Origin: Plumapathes pennacea
Taxonomy: Eukaryota; Cnidaria; Anthozoa; Antipatharia; Myriopathidae
Reading direction: 5' to 3'
Assembly (NCBI GenBank): GCA_964036295.1
Contig: OZ038466.1
Coordinates: 18,595,097 to 18,659,096, forward strand
DNA: 64,000 nucleotides
How positions within the stretch are numbered: the first letter of the stretch is position 1; every line of letters starts with the position of its first letter. This document shows, in pieces, positions 10,101-22,100 of this stretch. Position numbers and translations under genes: made by a program. The notes beneath the pieces are model-generated. The model saw only the letters and a program-made list of their open reading frames with translations, was not told the DNA's origin and did no database searches.

Positions 10101-13100
10101 AGAGTATCTGCAGCTGGACCTGGGAGGATACTATTTTGTATGCGCTGTAGAAACGCAAGGAAATGCAAAATCTAGCTTGCAGGAGTGGACAAAAGAATAC
10201 CAAGTCACCTTGTCTTCTGATAATGTCCTTGATGGATTCGTCGGGGTAAGTAGCACTTCTGATGTATCTGCGTATTTTTTTTTTGAAGAAAGTGTCGTTA
10301 TGTTTTTCGTTCGTTCTGAATTTCTTTTTGTAACAATCCCAGAAATTTAAGCGATAGGTATAACCCACGCATGGAATAAATAGAAGCAATGTTACTCTGC
10401 GTCGACGTGGTAATTTGCTCAAAACGAATGCTGCAATCATTTATTGATTTATAAACTTGATATGCATGCAGAGAGTGATAGGCAAATGTCTAAAGTTCGC
10501 CCGTCGGTATTCTTTGTCCCATTTCAGTTAAACGTACGTATATAAGATGGTCTCTTCGAGAGATTGTGTTTCTGACTAATGTTCTATCATTCCCGTTTAT
10601 GCTCTCCAGACATTCCCTGGTAACGAAGGCCCAGCTGAACCGACGAAGAATTCCTTGTCCAGCTTGCCGAGGGCCAAGTTTATCCGTTTTCAGCCGACTG
10701 ACTATGAAAAGCATTCATCTCTAAGAGTTGAAGTTTACGGAGTATTGCACGGTACGCGACGTCGTTCGATAGAATTTCGAGATGATAACCTATTGTAATC
10801 TCTCTTTGTTTTGCATGCTGATGCTTTTTTTTTTTTTTTCATGCTAGTTATTGCTGAGGGGTGATAATTGATTGCATGTCCGGTTCCAGCTAGTCCTTTC
10901 TCCGCCGCTTCAATTACTGATTTTCTAAGTTATAATCGTATTTATGTTTAGTTTTCATGATAGTATTGCTGATGGTGTGGTCATTAATTAGCCATTTGAC
11001 TCCTGGAAACGCTCAAAATACATTTTTCCCATACTATCCTAGAGCTGGATATGGAGAACATGGCATCTGATCATTTGCACACTAAGCAGCTGCTGATCTC
11101 ACTTTAGGTCACCCATACTGTTTTCTTCATGAATCGTAGGAAGAATGTGACTGTGTTTCAAGATTCAAGACATAGCGTGTTTGTTTCCAGGTTGTCGCTC
11201 CTCCTTGGGTATCGAGGGAGGATCTCTGGATGATTCACAGATAACCGCACAACCCATGAATACCGTGGCACTTAATCCCCGTCTGTATAACGCATCATCT
11301 GGATGTAACTCGAGTACAAACGCAGGACACCTACAGGTTGACCTGGGAAGATTGAAGACAGTCACTGGTGTGGCCATACAAGGCGATGCTGCCACTGGTC
11401 CAATTCAAATTGGATATAAGTTTGGCTCATCACAATTGCACTGGAGCAAAACACAAGAGATCGCTGGCGAGGTATTGTTAACACCCCAGCCACCCCCTCC
11501 CCCACGTACACAAAATCTGCCACGGGTGTTGGGAAAACTCCTTTCCCCCATCTACCGCCAGGTCCCGGGAAAAGTGGTTCATTTTATATGCTTTAGTTAA
11601 ACACTTTTCAGGTTTTGTTTTGGATCAGACTTGGTCTCTCAAACGTGCTCTCTATTTATCTTCTTCATAGGTTTCTTCAATGGGTTTGGGTAGCGTACGA
11701 GCGAGCTGGTTTCCAGCGCCGATTGTCGCTCGCTTCATCCAAGTCAAAGCCCCATCCTACCCCCTGAAAGGTGGAACTTGCTTCAGAGTTGACCTTTATG
11801 GATGTGACAACAGTAAGCTCATGAATGAAATGTCCATACAGACCAAACTCATGAGACATCAATTCGAGATACAGTATTTTACATGGAAAAACGTCTAATT
11901 ATGTTCGTTTTTTGTGCTTCGGATGGCATGGTTACCTTCATGTCAAAAATGTGAACAGTCTGTCCGAACAATCAAAGCCTGGTTTGTTTTGTCTTAGGCT
12001 TGCTTTACGTCATTCTACTGTCATGTTCTGTACTGCTTGATTGAAGTAACAAAAAAATTGCGAGCTCACAAAACAAACGTCTTGATTTGAAACCGGCTAC
12101 ACAAACTCAAATATTAACAAGAAAAATTAGCACTAAAATCTACTTTTTTTGTTTGGTTTCTTTGCAGTCCTGCGTCCAAGAATCTCAGTAAAAAGCCAGC
12201 ACCTGCCTCCCACCAAAGGAAGCTTTGTTGACGTGGTTTGCGAGGTGACCTCACAGCCATATCCCGTCATACAGTGGTGGTTTGGCAACATGGATGTGAC
12301 GTCACTTTCTGCTGTTGCGATCCACTCAAATGAATCTGTGAACGGTGTCAGTGTCTCTACTCTACGAGTTAACTTCACTTCTGATGATGATGTTATCTCG
12401 CAGTATGATTGTGTTCGTTCCTCATCTAATGCGTTGTTGTGTACAGCGTTTAGTTGCACTACATTTTACCCTGGAATCAAGTCTGACACGTTGGCCACTC
12501 GATCTGCTGTGGTATCCGTAACATTTTGTGAGTATTAACCGTGCAAACCCATCTGACTTAACCGGGTGTTTCTAAAACGGGGAATGGGGAATGAGTTTAG
12601 AACTGGTTCTGACTCGAGATTGACAACGTTTGAACGTTTGTTAAAAGCACAATCACAAGGTGCTTCGCATGTACGACAGAATAACTCTATTTCAATTGGT
12701 GACAAAGAAAGAATCATCACTATTAAAGAACATGTTAAATGCAAGTTTAGTAAAGAGACAACACTGCATTTGAAATCCGAACAAGACGGAATAAAGTTGA
12801 CAAAATATTCTAAATCGTCTTTAATCACGACTATCCGATCGAACCTCTATAAAGCAAATGGCCACCAAACAAAAACATATATATGTATGTTATTTCATTT
12901 TCATAAATATAACTATAAAAGGCGTGTTAATTCTTTAGTAGTTTTACTAGTTTATTGCATCATTCTTTGCTTCACAGCAATGCCGAAGATTGTCTCTGAT
13001 CTGAAGAACTCCACAGTTTTGATCGGTTCCAAGCTCAATTTGACATGCCACGTGTTGAGCGACTCCGCCCTTTCCATTTATTGGCTGAAGGACGATTCTC

Positions 13101-16100
13101 CGGATATTCCCAGGGCTCAGCTGTCCAATGGGAATGCAAGCTTGATCATCGAAGCGTTAGATGTCTCTGATGAAGGGAATTACACCTGCGTGGTGGAAAA
13201 CAAAGCTGGAAACGTTACGTCAGGAGCCATTGTCCAGGTCAAAGGTAATATAAGCACAAAATGCGTTTCCGAACCCAACTTTCTGTATTAGAAAAACGGG
13301 ATTTCCTACTAAAATTTGCATCAATCAGTAAACACCAAAATTCAAATGATATTTGTGGTGACTCTGATTATCCTTTTTACTCCTACGAGTGAGTCAACTT
13401 CGATTTTCTCCTTTTATTTCATATCATACATATATTATGTTACGGAGCAGATTTTAGGGGACTCGCTTCTGTACTCGATGACTTCTTTATTCGTGAAACT
13501 GCTGAGCTCTAGAGCTTCGAGACTAACGGAGAGCTCGAGCTCCAAGTCACCACTCTAACTCAACTCCACTCAACTGAATTCTACACTACAAACTAGCCGT
13601 TAAGTATGCTCAGGGAGCACGTACAGCGATTACAAACTTTCGTTTGGGTAGACAACTAAATTGGATAGCAAAACTACAATGAGATTAGACCGGAAAGGAA
13701 TGGACGGAATTTCCACGGCATAGGCGACTACAAAGACTCCTAAGGTGTCTGTGCATCACGATGCCGTGCAACCACTCGGCAGCTTAGCTCAAATCGTGCA
13801 GGTAAAGCTTACCGGCAGGCACATTCGTAGCAAACCTGGCGCCATGCCTTTCCTGCGGTTTGTGCTGCACACGCAAATGCTTCGCTGACCTCATTTATGA
13901 ACTATGCTCCTAAAGGCTACTGCAAACCTAAGTCCGAAGGTCAAATGTGAGTCCTTCCGTTTGCAAATACAAGTTCGCTCCAGGATAGCCGAAATATTAT
14001 TCTTTATAATAAACTTCCAAATTGTTCCGAATTGTCCCTTGACAATTATACAGTAAGGAAAACTTAGCATTTGATTTTTTTCTCACATAAAACATTATTA
14101 AGCCTTCAATTCTCACTCTATCACTCATGCATTTTCTTCTTAAAAGGGTTGAGAGAATCTCTGGCTCTGCAGTGTATCCTGTGAGTTGTTGCCGCTCATG
14201 GGTTTTCCTATTCATTCTCTTAGTTTCGCTGGTTAAATTTATCTTTTCTTTCTTTAATTGTTTTTTTCTCTAGTGCCTCTACCTCAAATTTCCGTTACTC
14301 AACCTCGAGTTCTCAAGTTGCGTTACAACGAAACCAATATCACAGTTGATTGTAAAGCTAACGCACAAACCCGTCCGTTTGTAACATGGAAGAAAGGTTC
14401 CAAGGCGGTGAAAATCGTTAACGTTTTCTCGTCGATGGAATATGGACATGAAGTCGTACAACAGCAGTTTATTACCAGCCAGCTTGATTATTGGAACATC
14501 ACGAGCCGTCTGTATGTTCGCACAGCCGGCATCACCGAGGACGTCGCAGGGATATATACGTGCGAGGCATCCCAGGGAAACAGCAACAGCTCTGCAACAG
14601 AGACAATCGAGGTTTTGAGTAAGTGTTTGCATAAACAGTACAACCAGCGTCAAGTTTTTGAAAGCACAATAAATTGAGCTAATCGTGGTATAGGTCTAAA
14701 CTTTGCTGTCAATTTTAGCTTAAAATGAGGTTTGGTTTACGTTTTGAACTAGACAAGCTTTTTAGTTGGTATTTTGTTCCCAGTGTTATTTGCGCTTCGC
14801 ATGGTGTGGTTCTGATCATAAACTCCTTCGACCGTAATACTGGCCGTTCAGTTTTTCATTTTATGTCTGATTACAAAATATATCAGTAGGAAAATAGTAA
14901 CTCATGTTGATGTTGATTATGCAAAGAATGGTTAACGCGTTTGGGAGGTCTTTCATTGTTTTTAGTTTTTTGTTTTTTGAGTTTGACATGGTTTTGATAT
15001 ACTACTGATCATGAACTTGATTTTCAGTCGTACCCCAGTTCACTGAACAACCAGCGGACCGCGTAGTGGTTGAGGGACAGAACGTTTCGTTTCCCTGTGA
15101 GGTCAGTGGGGTTCCTGAGCCCTCAGTCCATTGGAACTTCAGCGGTGGATCTCTGCCAAAGCATAGCATAGGAAAATGGGACCTGACGCTGTTTGCAGTG
15201 AAAAACATGGAGACATTCGAGGGAACTTACACGTGTGCTGCTTCAAATCGAGCTGGATTCAGTTCTACAACCGCCAGTTTGGTTGTGGATGGTGAGTTTT
15301 ATTGTTTCCATTTTTGTCCACCGTGTTATAACTCCCTTTATGTTTCCTTCGCTTGGTGCAAACTCATCTGAATTTCTATGCGCTGGCAATTTCAGCTGTA
15401 CCGAAGGTCTTGTCCTTGCTTCAAGACGTCTTCATTCATGTTGGAGAAAGACTTGAACTCACCTGTAATGTCAGCGCAGATCCTGCTGCACAGATCCTGT
15501 GGACAAAAGATAATTCATCGCTGCCACCACATGCCACACTTGAGAACAACAACTCCACACTGATCGTCAATAGTGCTGCATTCGGAGATGATGGCAGATA
15601 CACTTGTGTCGCAACAAACAGACAAGGCAACGCTTCCTCTAGTAGCACTGTTGAGGTGCAAGGTTAGTTTGTCCCTTGTATTCATCATTCTTTTTAGGAA
15701 CCACAACTTACATAACGAATATTGCAGATGAATTTCTACCATTTGAAAGAGGATAAACTGTTGTTGATATAATAGGCGATCCGTCAGTATCTACGGCTTC
15801 AATCACTGTATAGAGACGATGAACAGGTACAAACTTCAAATAGAAAAAAAGAACTCTTGACAAAACACACTGACGAAGAAACTGTCGAACACATCGAACG
15901 GATTCTCCTCTAAATGTATCAATAACAATTCTTCCATCTGTTCACTGTCTAGCGCGTCATCGCTTGTACAACCTGATTCCGCGCTCCCTAAAACTCAAGA
16001 ACGGTGCAATAAACATCACGGTCGACTGCCATGGATACGGGAAACCCCTGCCTAGTGTCGTGTGGAAAAAAGATGGGAAGGAAATAAGGAACGTGTCCGA

Positions 16101-19100
16101 GTTCTCAGAGGCGTATAGTAACCAAGTAGTCCAGGTTTTTGAATATGCCAAGCCATCCCAGTGGAACGTCACCAATCGTCTGTATCTGCGAACAGTTGGC
16201 ATCACGTATGAAGAAAGCGGCAATTACACGTGTGAAGTGTTTAACGGAGTGGGGACCAATTATTCCGAAGAACAGAGCGTTGAAGTGTTATGTATGTGTT
16301 TGCCCTGGCTACATTCTAATGTGTTGCTTCAGCTAAGTCACATTTGGGAACACGAACATGGGAGCAACTGATATAAATATAGACGAGGTCTACTAAGGTC
16401 TGATTAAGTTAGACCCGGCGATGCCTATAAATGAAGCAGCTTGTGCTTTCACATCAATGTCATCAGCTGTGTCACCGACTGCAGGTCCCTCGTTTTTCGC
16501 GTCATAACGATTTTTTCATAATATTTGCTGCATAGTTTTAATTGATGGGGATAGAGGTTAACTATAGTGATTTCACAGATGGATGAGTACTGTCGACACT
16601 GATCAAAGGTTGTCTTTTCAGTTAAGCCCATATTTGATGTCACGCCCGCAAACCAAATCGCCATAGAAGGCAGCAGTGTGCTTCTAAAATGTCGCGCCTC
16701 GGGTGTGCCACGCCCTCGTATCACGTGGTCTTTCAGTGGCGGCGCACTTCCAGCTCACAACACTGAAGACGGAGACCTGTCAATCAATGCTGTGGTGAAC
16801 AGTGCTAGTTACGAGGGAGAATACACGTGTTCAGCCGAGAGCAGAGTAGGGAAGATAAATCACACCGCCACACTGACTGTTCATGGTGAGCAAATGAACG
16901 TTGTATTGCTAAGTGTTTACAAGGCAGAGTGAAGATTGGACAGTTCAATCTTGAAGATTCTATTGTGTGTAGTTTCACTGTAAAGCAATTCACAGATTTT
17001 ATCCACAATCTAATAACTAATTGACATATAAAGGCCCGATTACGTTAGCTGGACTGGACTGGCCCAGTCTGCCGATATGTGTGTGTAAATAGGGATCCCA
17101 GAATCTCCGACACAGCCGGCATCCTGGATTGCCGAGATGACCGGTTCTCATGTAATCGTGCAGTGATTTTTGACGTTTCACAGCCATACCGCCGGGGATA
17201 TCGGCAAAGTGGGCCAGCCTAGCTCATGTATTCAGACACTTAGATGTTAATTAGTAAAGATAAATACTCTACATTATAACAAATTTTATTTGCGGCGTTG
17301 GGGTGATAGAGAGCCCTTTCAAGTGTCAGCTTTGCAGGTTACTCTTTTTATGTTTTTCTCATTATATTTCTTCTAACTCTCGAAGCAACACGAGTTACCC
17401 CTAAATCCTAATTTAAAAATAGGTTTGATTAGGGAAATATGTCTAGTTGCGCTTTAAAATCTCGAAGCAAAACGAGTTACCCCCTAAATCCTAATTTAAA
17501 GATAGGTTTGATTAGGGAAATAAGTCCGGTTGCAGCTTTGAAAACTATTTACATTTTAAAATACGTACCCTTTGTGTTTAACTTTCTTTTCTTCCTCTAT
17601 CAGTCCCACCTCAGTTAACAGTAATCCTTGAAAAAGACGTCGTAGCAGAAGAGGGGGACACAGTGAACTTGACTTGTTCGGCCAGCGGAGACTCATTACC
17701 AATTTACACGTGGATTAAGAACGGGTTGGAAATTGAATCCGTGCAGCTTCAGAACGACAACAGAAGTCTGGTACTGAGGAATGTTACGTCAGCTGACGAC
17801 GGCTTCTACGCCTGCTGGGCTGCAAACGAGGTTGGGAATATCTCCACGACAACCAATCTGACTGTTCACGGTAAGTGAACTATGGGGAGTTGGGTACTCG
17901 ACTGAAGTTTGGATGGGGTGTAGTTTCACTGTAAAGCAATTCACAAATTGTATCCACAATCTAATAACTAATTGACATATAAAAGCCCGATTACGTGAGT
18001 TGGACTGGACTGGCCCAGCTGCCGAGATGTGTGTGTAAATAGGAATCCCAGAATCTTTGACACAGTCGGCATCCTGGCTTGCCGAATTGACCGGTTCTCA
18101 TGTAATTGTGCATTGATTTTTTATGTTTCCGAGCCATACCGCCGGGGATATCGTCAAAGTGGGCCAGCCTAGCAAAATATTTAATCAATCAGCGTCGCTA
18201 TTCCTATTCCGGAATAGACCCAATCAAAACGCGCCCTAAATATGCAAGACTGTTTAAGACTGGATCCTCAAATTTCCTATATAGGGGAGTATCCCCCTCC
18301 CCCCTCCCCTCAATTGGCCAAAATAGACACTTTTAATTGATAATAATTACCAATATATAATTTCTTACATTTTGCTCTTTTCACATGGCTACCCTCTTCT
18401 GACACTCGTCACTTCTATTCGTTCACAGCCATACCTTCTATCACACAAAATCTGCCGTTTAATGAAACGATAATTAGTGGGAAGTCAGTCACATTCACCT
18501 GTAAAGGCGTATCTATACCAGGACCACGTGTGGAATGGACGAAAGACGACTCAACGGTAAAACATGCAAATGTTGATACATCCGGGAACTTTAGGATTAC
18601 GTCACATCTAACAATCAATGACGTCAAGTACGAGGACCACGGAGAATACGCATGCGTGTTCAGCAATTACAGAGGCAATGTCTCCAGCTCTGTACGTCTT
18701 GTTGTGCATGGTAAGGCTTCCAGACGATAATACGTGTTTCCACTCTGCGATCACTTCATTTTCGAATTAGCGGTCATTACATAAAACTGTGGAAACGACA
18801 AGAACTTCAAGTACAGTAGTCCGTGAAGCGCTTGTAAAATCTCAAGGTTTAGCCAGCAAATTCAAAACTAAGACTCGATACTCAACTTTAAGTTAGTTCA
18901 ATGCATTTTCTGTAACATAAGTTGCGCACAATTAAAACGAGGCATGCACACGAGGTGAACATTTTCCTGGCAACGACTAGCGGAAGTGAAGAAAGTGAAG
19001 AAAGTTAAGAAGGTATTTCCGTGGTGTCTAAAATGGTAGCAGTAGCTTTGGGAAAAGTTCCGGGAATAGGATATATTTCTTTTTATAGTTTTGTGAAAAT

Positions 19101-22100
19101 GTATGTTCTTTATTCATTGTTTTGTTTATACTAGTCCTATTATGCCCATATTTATTCATTTGACGTCTCGTTTTGTCCTTTATCTCCACTCTTTATCTGT
19201 GACGCTATTTTCTAATTCGTATTGCTGAGAAGCTTTACAGGGAATATAATATGACTTGTCGAGTCTGTAATTTTTATATATTTTTTTTACTCGTTGTTTG
19301 TTTATTTATTTGTCACGGTGTTTTTAAACCTCATTCTGCTGGGATTCACACTGCCGCTTGAATATCTCTCCATCTTGCGTATGACCCTCCTCTTTTTTTT
19401 TCTTATATAGTGCCCGTGAACATCACGGAAAGCCCTGAGGCAACAAAGAAGCCACTTGGCGCGCAAGCGACCTTGAATTGTTCCGCCCACGGCTTCCCAA
19501 TCCCAACGCTCACCTGGTACAAACAGGATGAAGTAGTGGCTCAGACAGTTAAAGTGAGCATCAATAAAACAGTTGACGAGGAGAAACTGACTATCGTCAC
19601 CTCGCTCACATTCAAGAAACTTGAAAGGAATGATTCTGGAACTTACTCGTGCAAGATCGAGAATGTGGAGGGGTCATACCGAAGGGAGGCTCTTTTGACG
19701 GTGTTGGGTACGTCTTGTTTCATATTTCTTTTTCTGTCATTTCTTATCTAGTTTCGTTTTAGTTTTTTACCCCAACGTAAACTACATAAAAAGCATTCTA
19801 AATGTTCAAAATGTCCAAAAGACCTTTGTCAGGGTATAGAAAGCTTGCTCTCCAAATGCAAACATAATACACATCACATGACCTGGGACGGTCATTCAGA
19901 GTTAGAAGCGAATATTTCGCGAGGCGCCGCTATTTTCAAAACTGTATAGTTCTGCCAGCCAGTTCTGCCGTACAAAACCATATGTACTTAGTATACAAAC
20001 TAGAAATACGATAATCGCAGATACCCCTCGCTCTGCCATTGATGGGACTTTTACTTTGGTACTCCCAACAAGAGTAGCCTTTGTTTTACCGAAATGTTGA
20101 CTCAATCTTTTCTTCGAAGTCAAATGCTACACGCAAAGGAAGGAGAATGGTGTGTGTTATACTTTTGCGCTGAAAAAAAGAATCGATTGCGTGACAAAGT
20201 ACGTATTTCCCACGGTCGGTCGGCACGACAAATTAATTTATACAGTCTGCCAAGCACGTTCTCAAAATCTAATACTCAAATTTTGAAGTTGGTCGGCCGT
20301 CGTAGTACGGGAAAAAAGAAACAGTGATTTTCCAATTTTGAATTCATAGGCAGTACAATTAAATAGGCTTCCTGTGCAATTTGTTTTTACTCTGGACTGC
20401 ATGCACAAAACTCAGGCATGCATGTTTAATCAGCTCGAATTGTTTTGTACGTGAACGCGCTCAAAACAACATGATTTCTCCCAGAATCAAAGCAAAACTT
20501 GAACGGTTTACTTCAAATTATACACGGGCTTCAGACCTAGTCATACTTCTAAGGGCTTGTGAACGATTCTCGCTGCAATCACCGCATGTCAAATTACAGT
20601 ATTTGTTACAGTTTTAGTCTTGAAAGAAATAATAAGACATCTGACTAAATCATTCAAGACTCCAAGTTCCGATTGCTCTGAGCCAATACGGTAGCCGAAA
20701 CTGGCGACAGAAGTGTATTAAAACAATACTTCGAGGGAAAATGATCAGCATACAGATTTTAATACATTCTTGAAGTGATCGAGTTACAAGATACGGGTAG
20801 AATATATTTGTCACGGTGATTGTTCGCTTTCCACTGACTAACCTTTGTTGCTTGTCCTTTCTGAATAAGGATCTGAGTTTAACACAAGACGGCGTCTGAA
20901 GCTCCCGATTTGCTTCCAAGCGCTGTTCCCTTTGCGGAGCCGTTTCTTCGGCACGCTTCCGTTCATGATGCTGTCGGTTATCAAATGTTTGTCGTCTTTT
21001 CTCTAGACGTATTTGGCGCTGTTTGATTGTTTCACGTTTTCGCCTTGCCCGTGCCAGTTCCCTTCTCTTTTGAAGACGAGCTTCGCGAGACCGTGCTGTG
21101 TCAAGTTTTCCAGTTTTCAAATTCATTTTCGTGAACGCAGTTACGTACAGTTGTTGCTTCGTTCAAGCCTTTGTTTCACCTCGCTTTGACGCTAATCGAT
21201 AATTATTATTATTACGTCATTGCCTTAGAGGTCGCCCTATAACAGACTGACTGACTGACTGACTGACTGACGAACATTAAATTTCGAGATGGCGACTCGC
21301 TTGGAGTCTCCACACAAAGCGAATTTGCTGCATTAGCGCCGTGATTATTACCCTCACTTCGCTTCGCTTCGCTTCGCTTCGCTTCGCTTCGCTTCGCTCG
21401 GGGATTACAATTTTAAAATTAGCGGCGCTTCGCGACATTTTAATTTATGACTGAAAATTTGTGCATTGACTAGTTCTGCTATGCTCTTTTCACTGAATTT
21501 TGTGTATTTTTTTGTCTTTGGCCAAGCTTTATGTAAGCTGTCATTACTGTGATAAGGGTCTATACAATTGCGTGTAGAAATGAGATAAGTGCGAGTGTCC
21601 ACTCCATACTGACTCGAGTGGATCTCCATTTTTTGGTTTTCCAGAGAAACCAGACCTGCGTGAGTTGAATATTGTGAAGGCTGGTGCCCGATATATCTTG
21701 CTGGAATGGAAAGTTTCATTTGACGGCAACCCACCTATAATGTACTTTCTGGTTACGCACAATAATTCCATGGGTATCGAGGCCCATAAGGTCAACAGAG
21801 ATGAGCTTTCTTACGAAGTAAAAAATCTGAAGCCAGCTACAGTGTACAAACTCCAAGTGTGCGCTGTGAATGGGCAGGGAAACAGCTGTGAACCATTAGA
21901 GACATTTTGGAAAACAAGCGAAGCAGGTTTGATTACATTAATTTACTCTCAGAATCCCCACAGGCTCACTCTTAGTGTAAGAAATTTTAATATACTCATT
22001 AACCCTCCCAGATGAGCGGCATTTAGAGCCTTGTCATACAAAAATATTGTACAAATAGAATGCCTCCTCAAGTCTTAATGGATTGCATCTAAAGAAAATG

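Larger units (their letters stand above)
8342..11812 (+). other. Three tandem F5/8 type C (discoidin) modules of the receptor gene
   Basis: Exon pairs 2+3, 4+5 and 6+7 each encode one discoidin domain. All three share the same plan: entry in phase 1, an internal phase-0 intron at the equivalent point, exit in phase 1. The hallmark strings are visible: L.IDLGR / LQLDLGG / LQVDLGR, then ICAIATQG / VCAVETQG / VTGVAIQGD, and endings RMELYG / RVEVYG / RVDLYG. Modules 1 and 3 keep both terminal cysteines. Module 2 has Ser in place of the C-terminal Cys (HSSLRVEVYG), so its usual closing disulfide cannot form. Such domains typically bind glycans, lipids or protein ligands. Confidence 0.9.
12168..19707 (+). 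other. Ten Ig-like domains, one exon each, in the receptor gene
   Basis: Exons 8 to 17 each encode one Ig domain, and all are bounded by phase-1 introns, the classic shuffling-competent arrangement. Each has the first Cys, a core Trp and the D.G.Y.C-type motif (for example DEGNYTC, DDGRYTC, EDHGEYAC). Domain 1 is divergent, with SQYDC and two extra cysteines. Domains 3-4-5 (14274-15662) and 6-7-8 (15953-17870) match one another in order, so a three-domain cassette was duplicated. Many N-glycosylation sites (NVS, NIT, NAS, NVT) are present. Confidence 0.9.
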
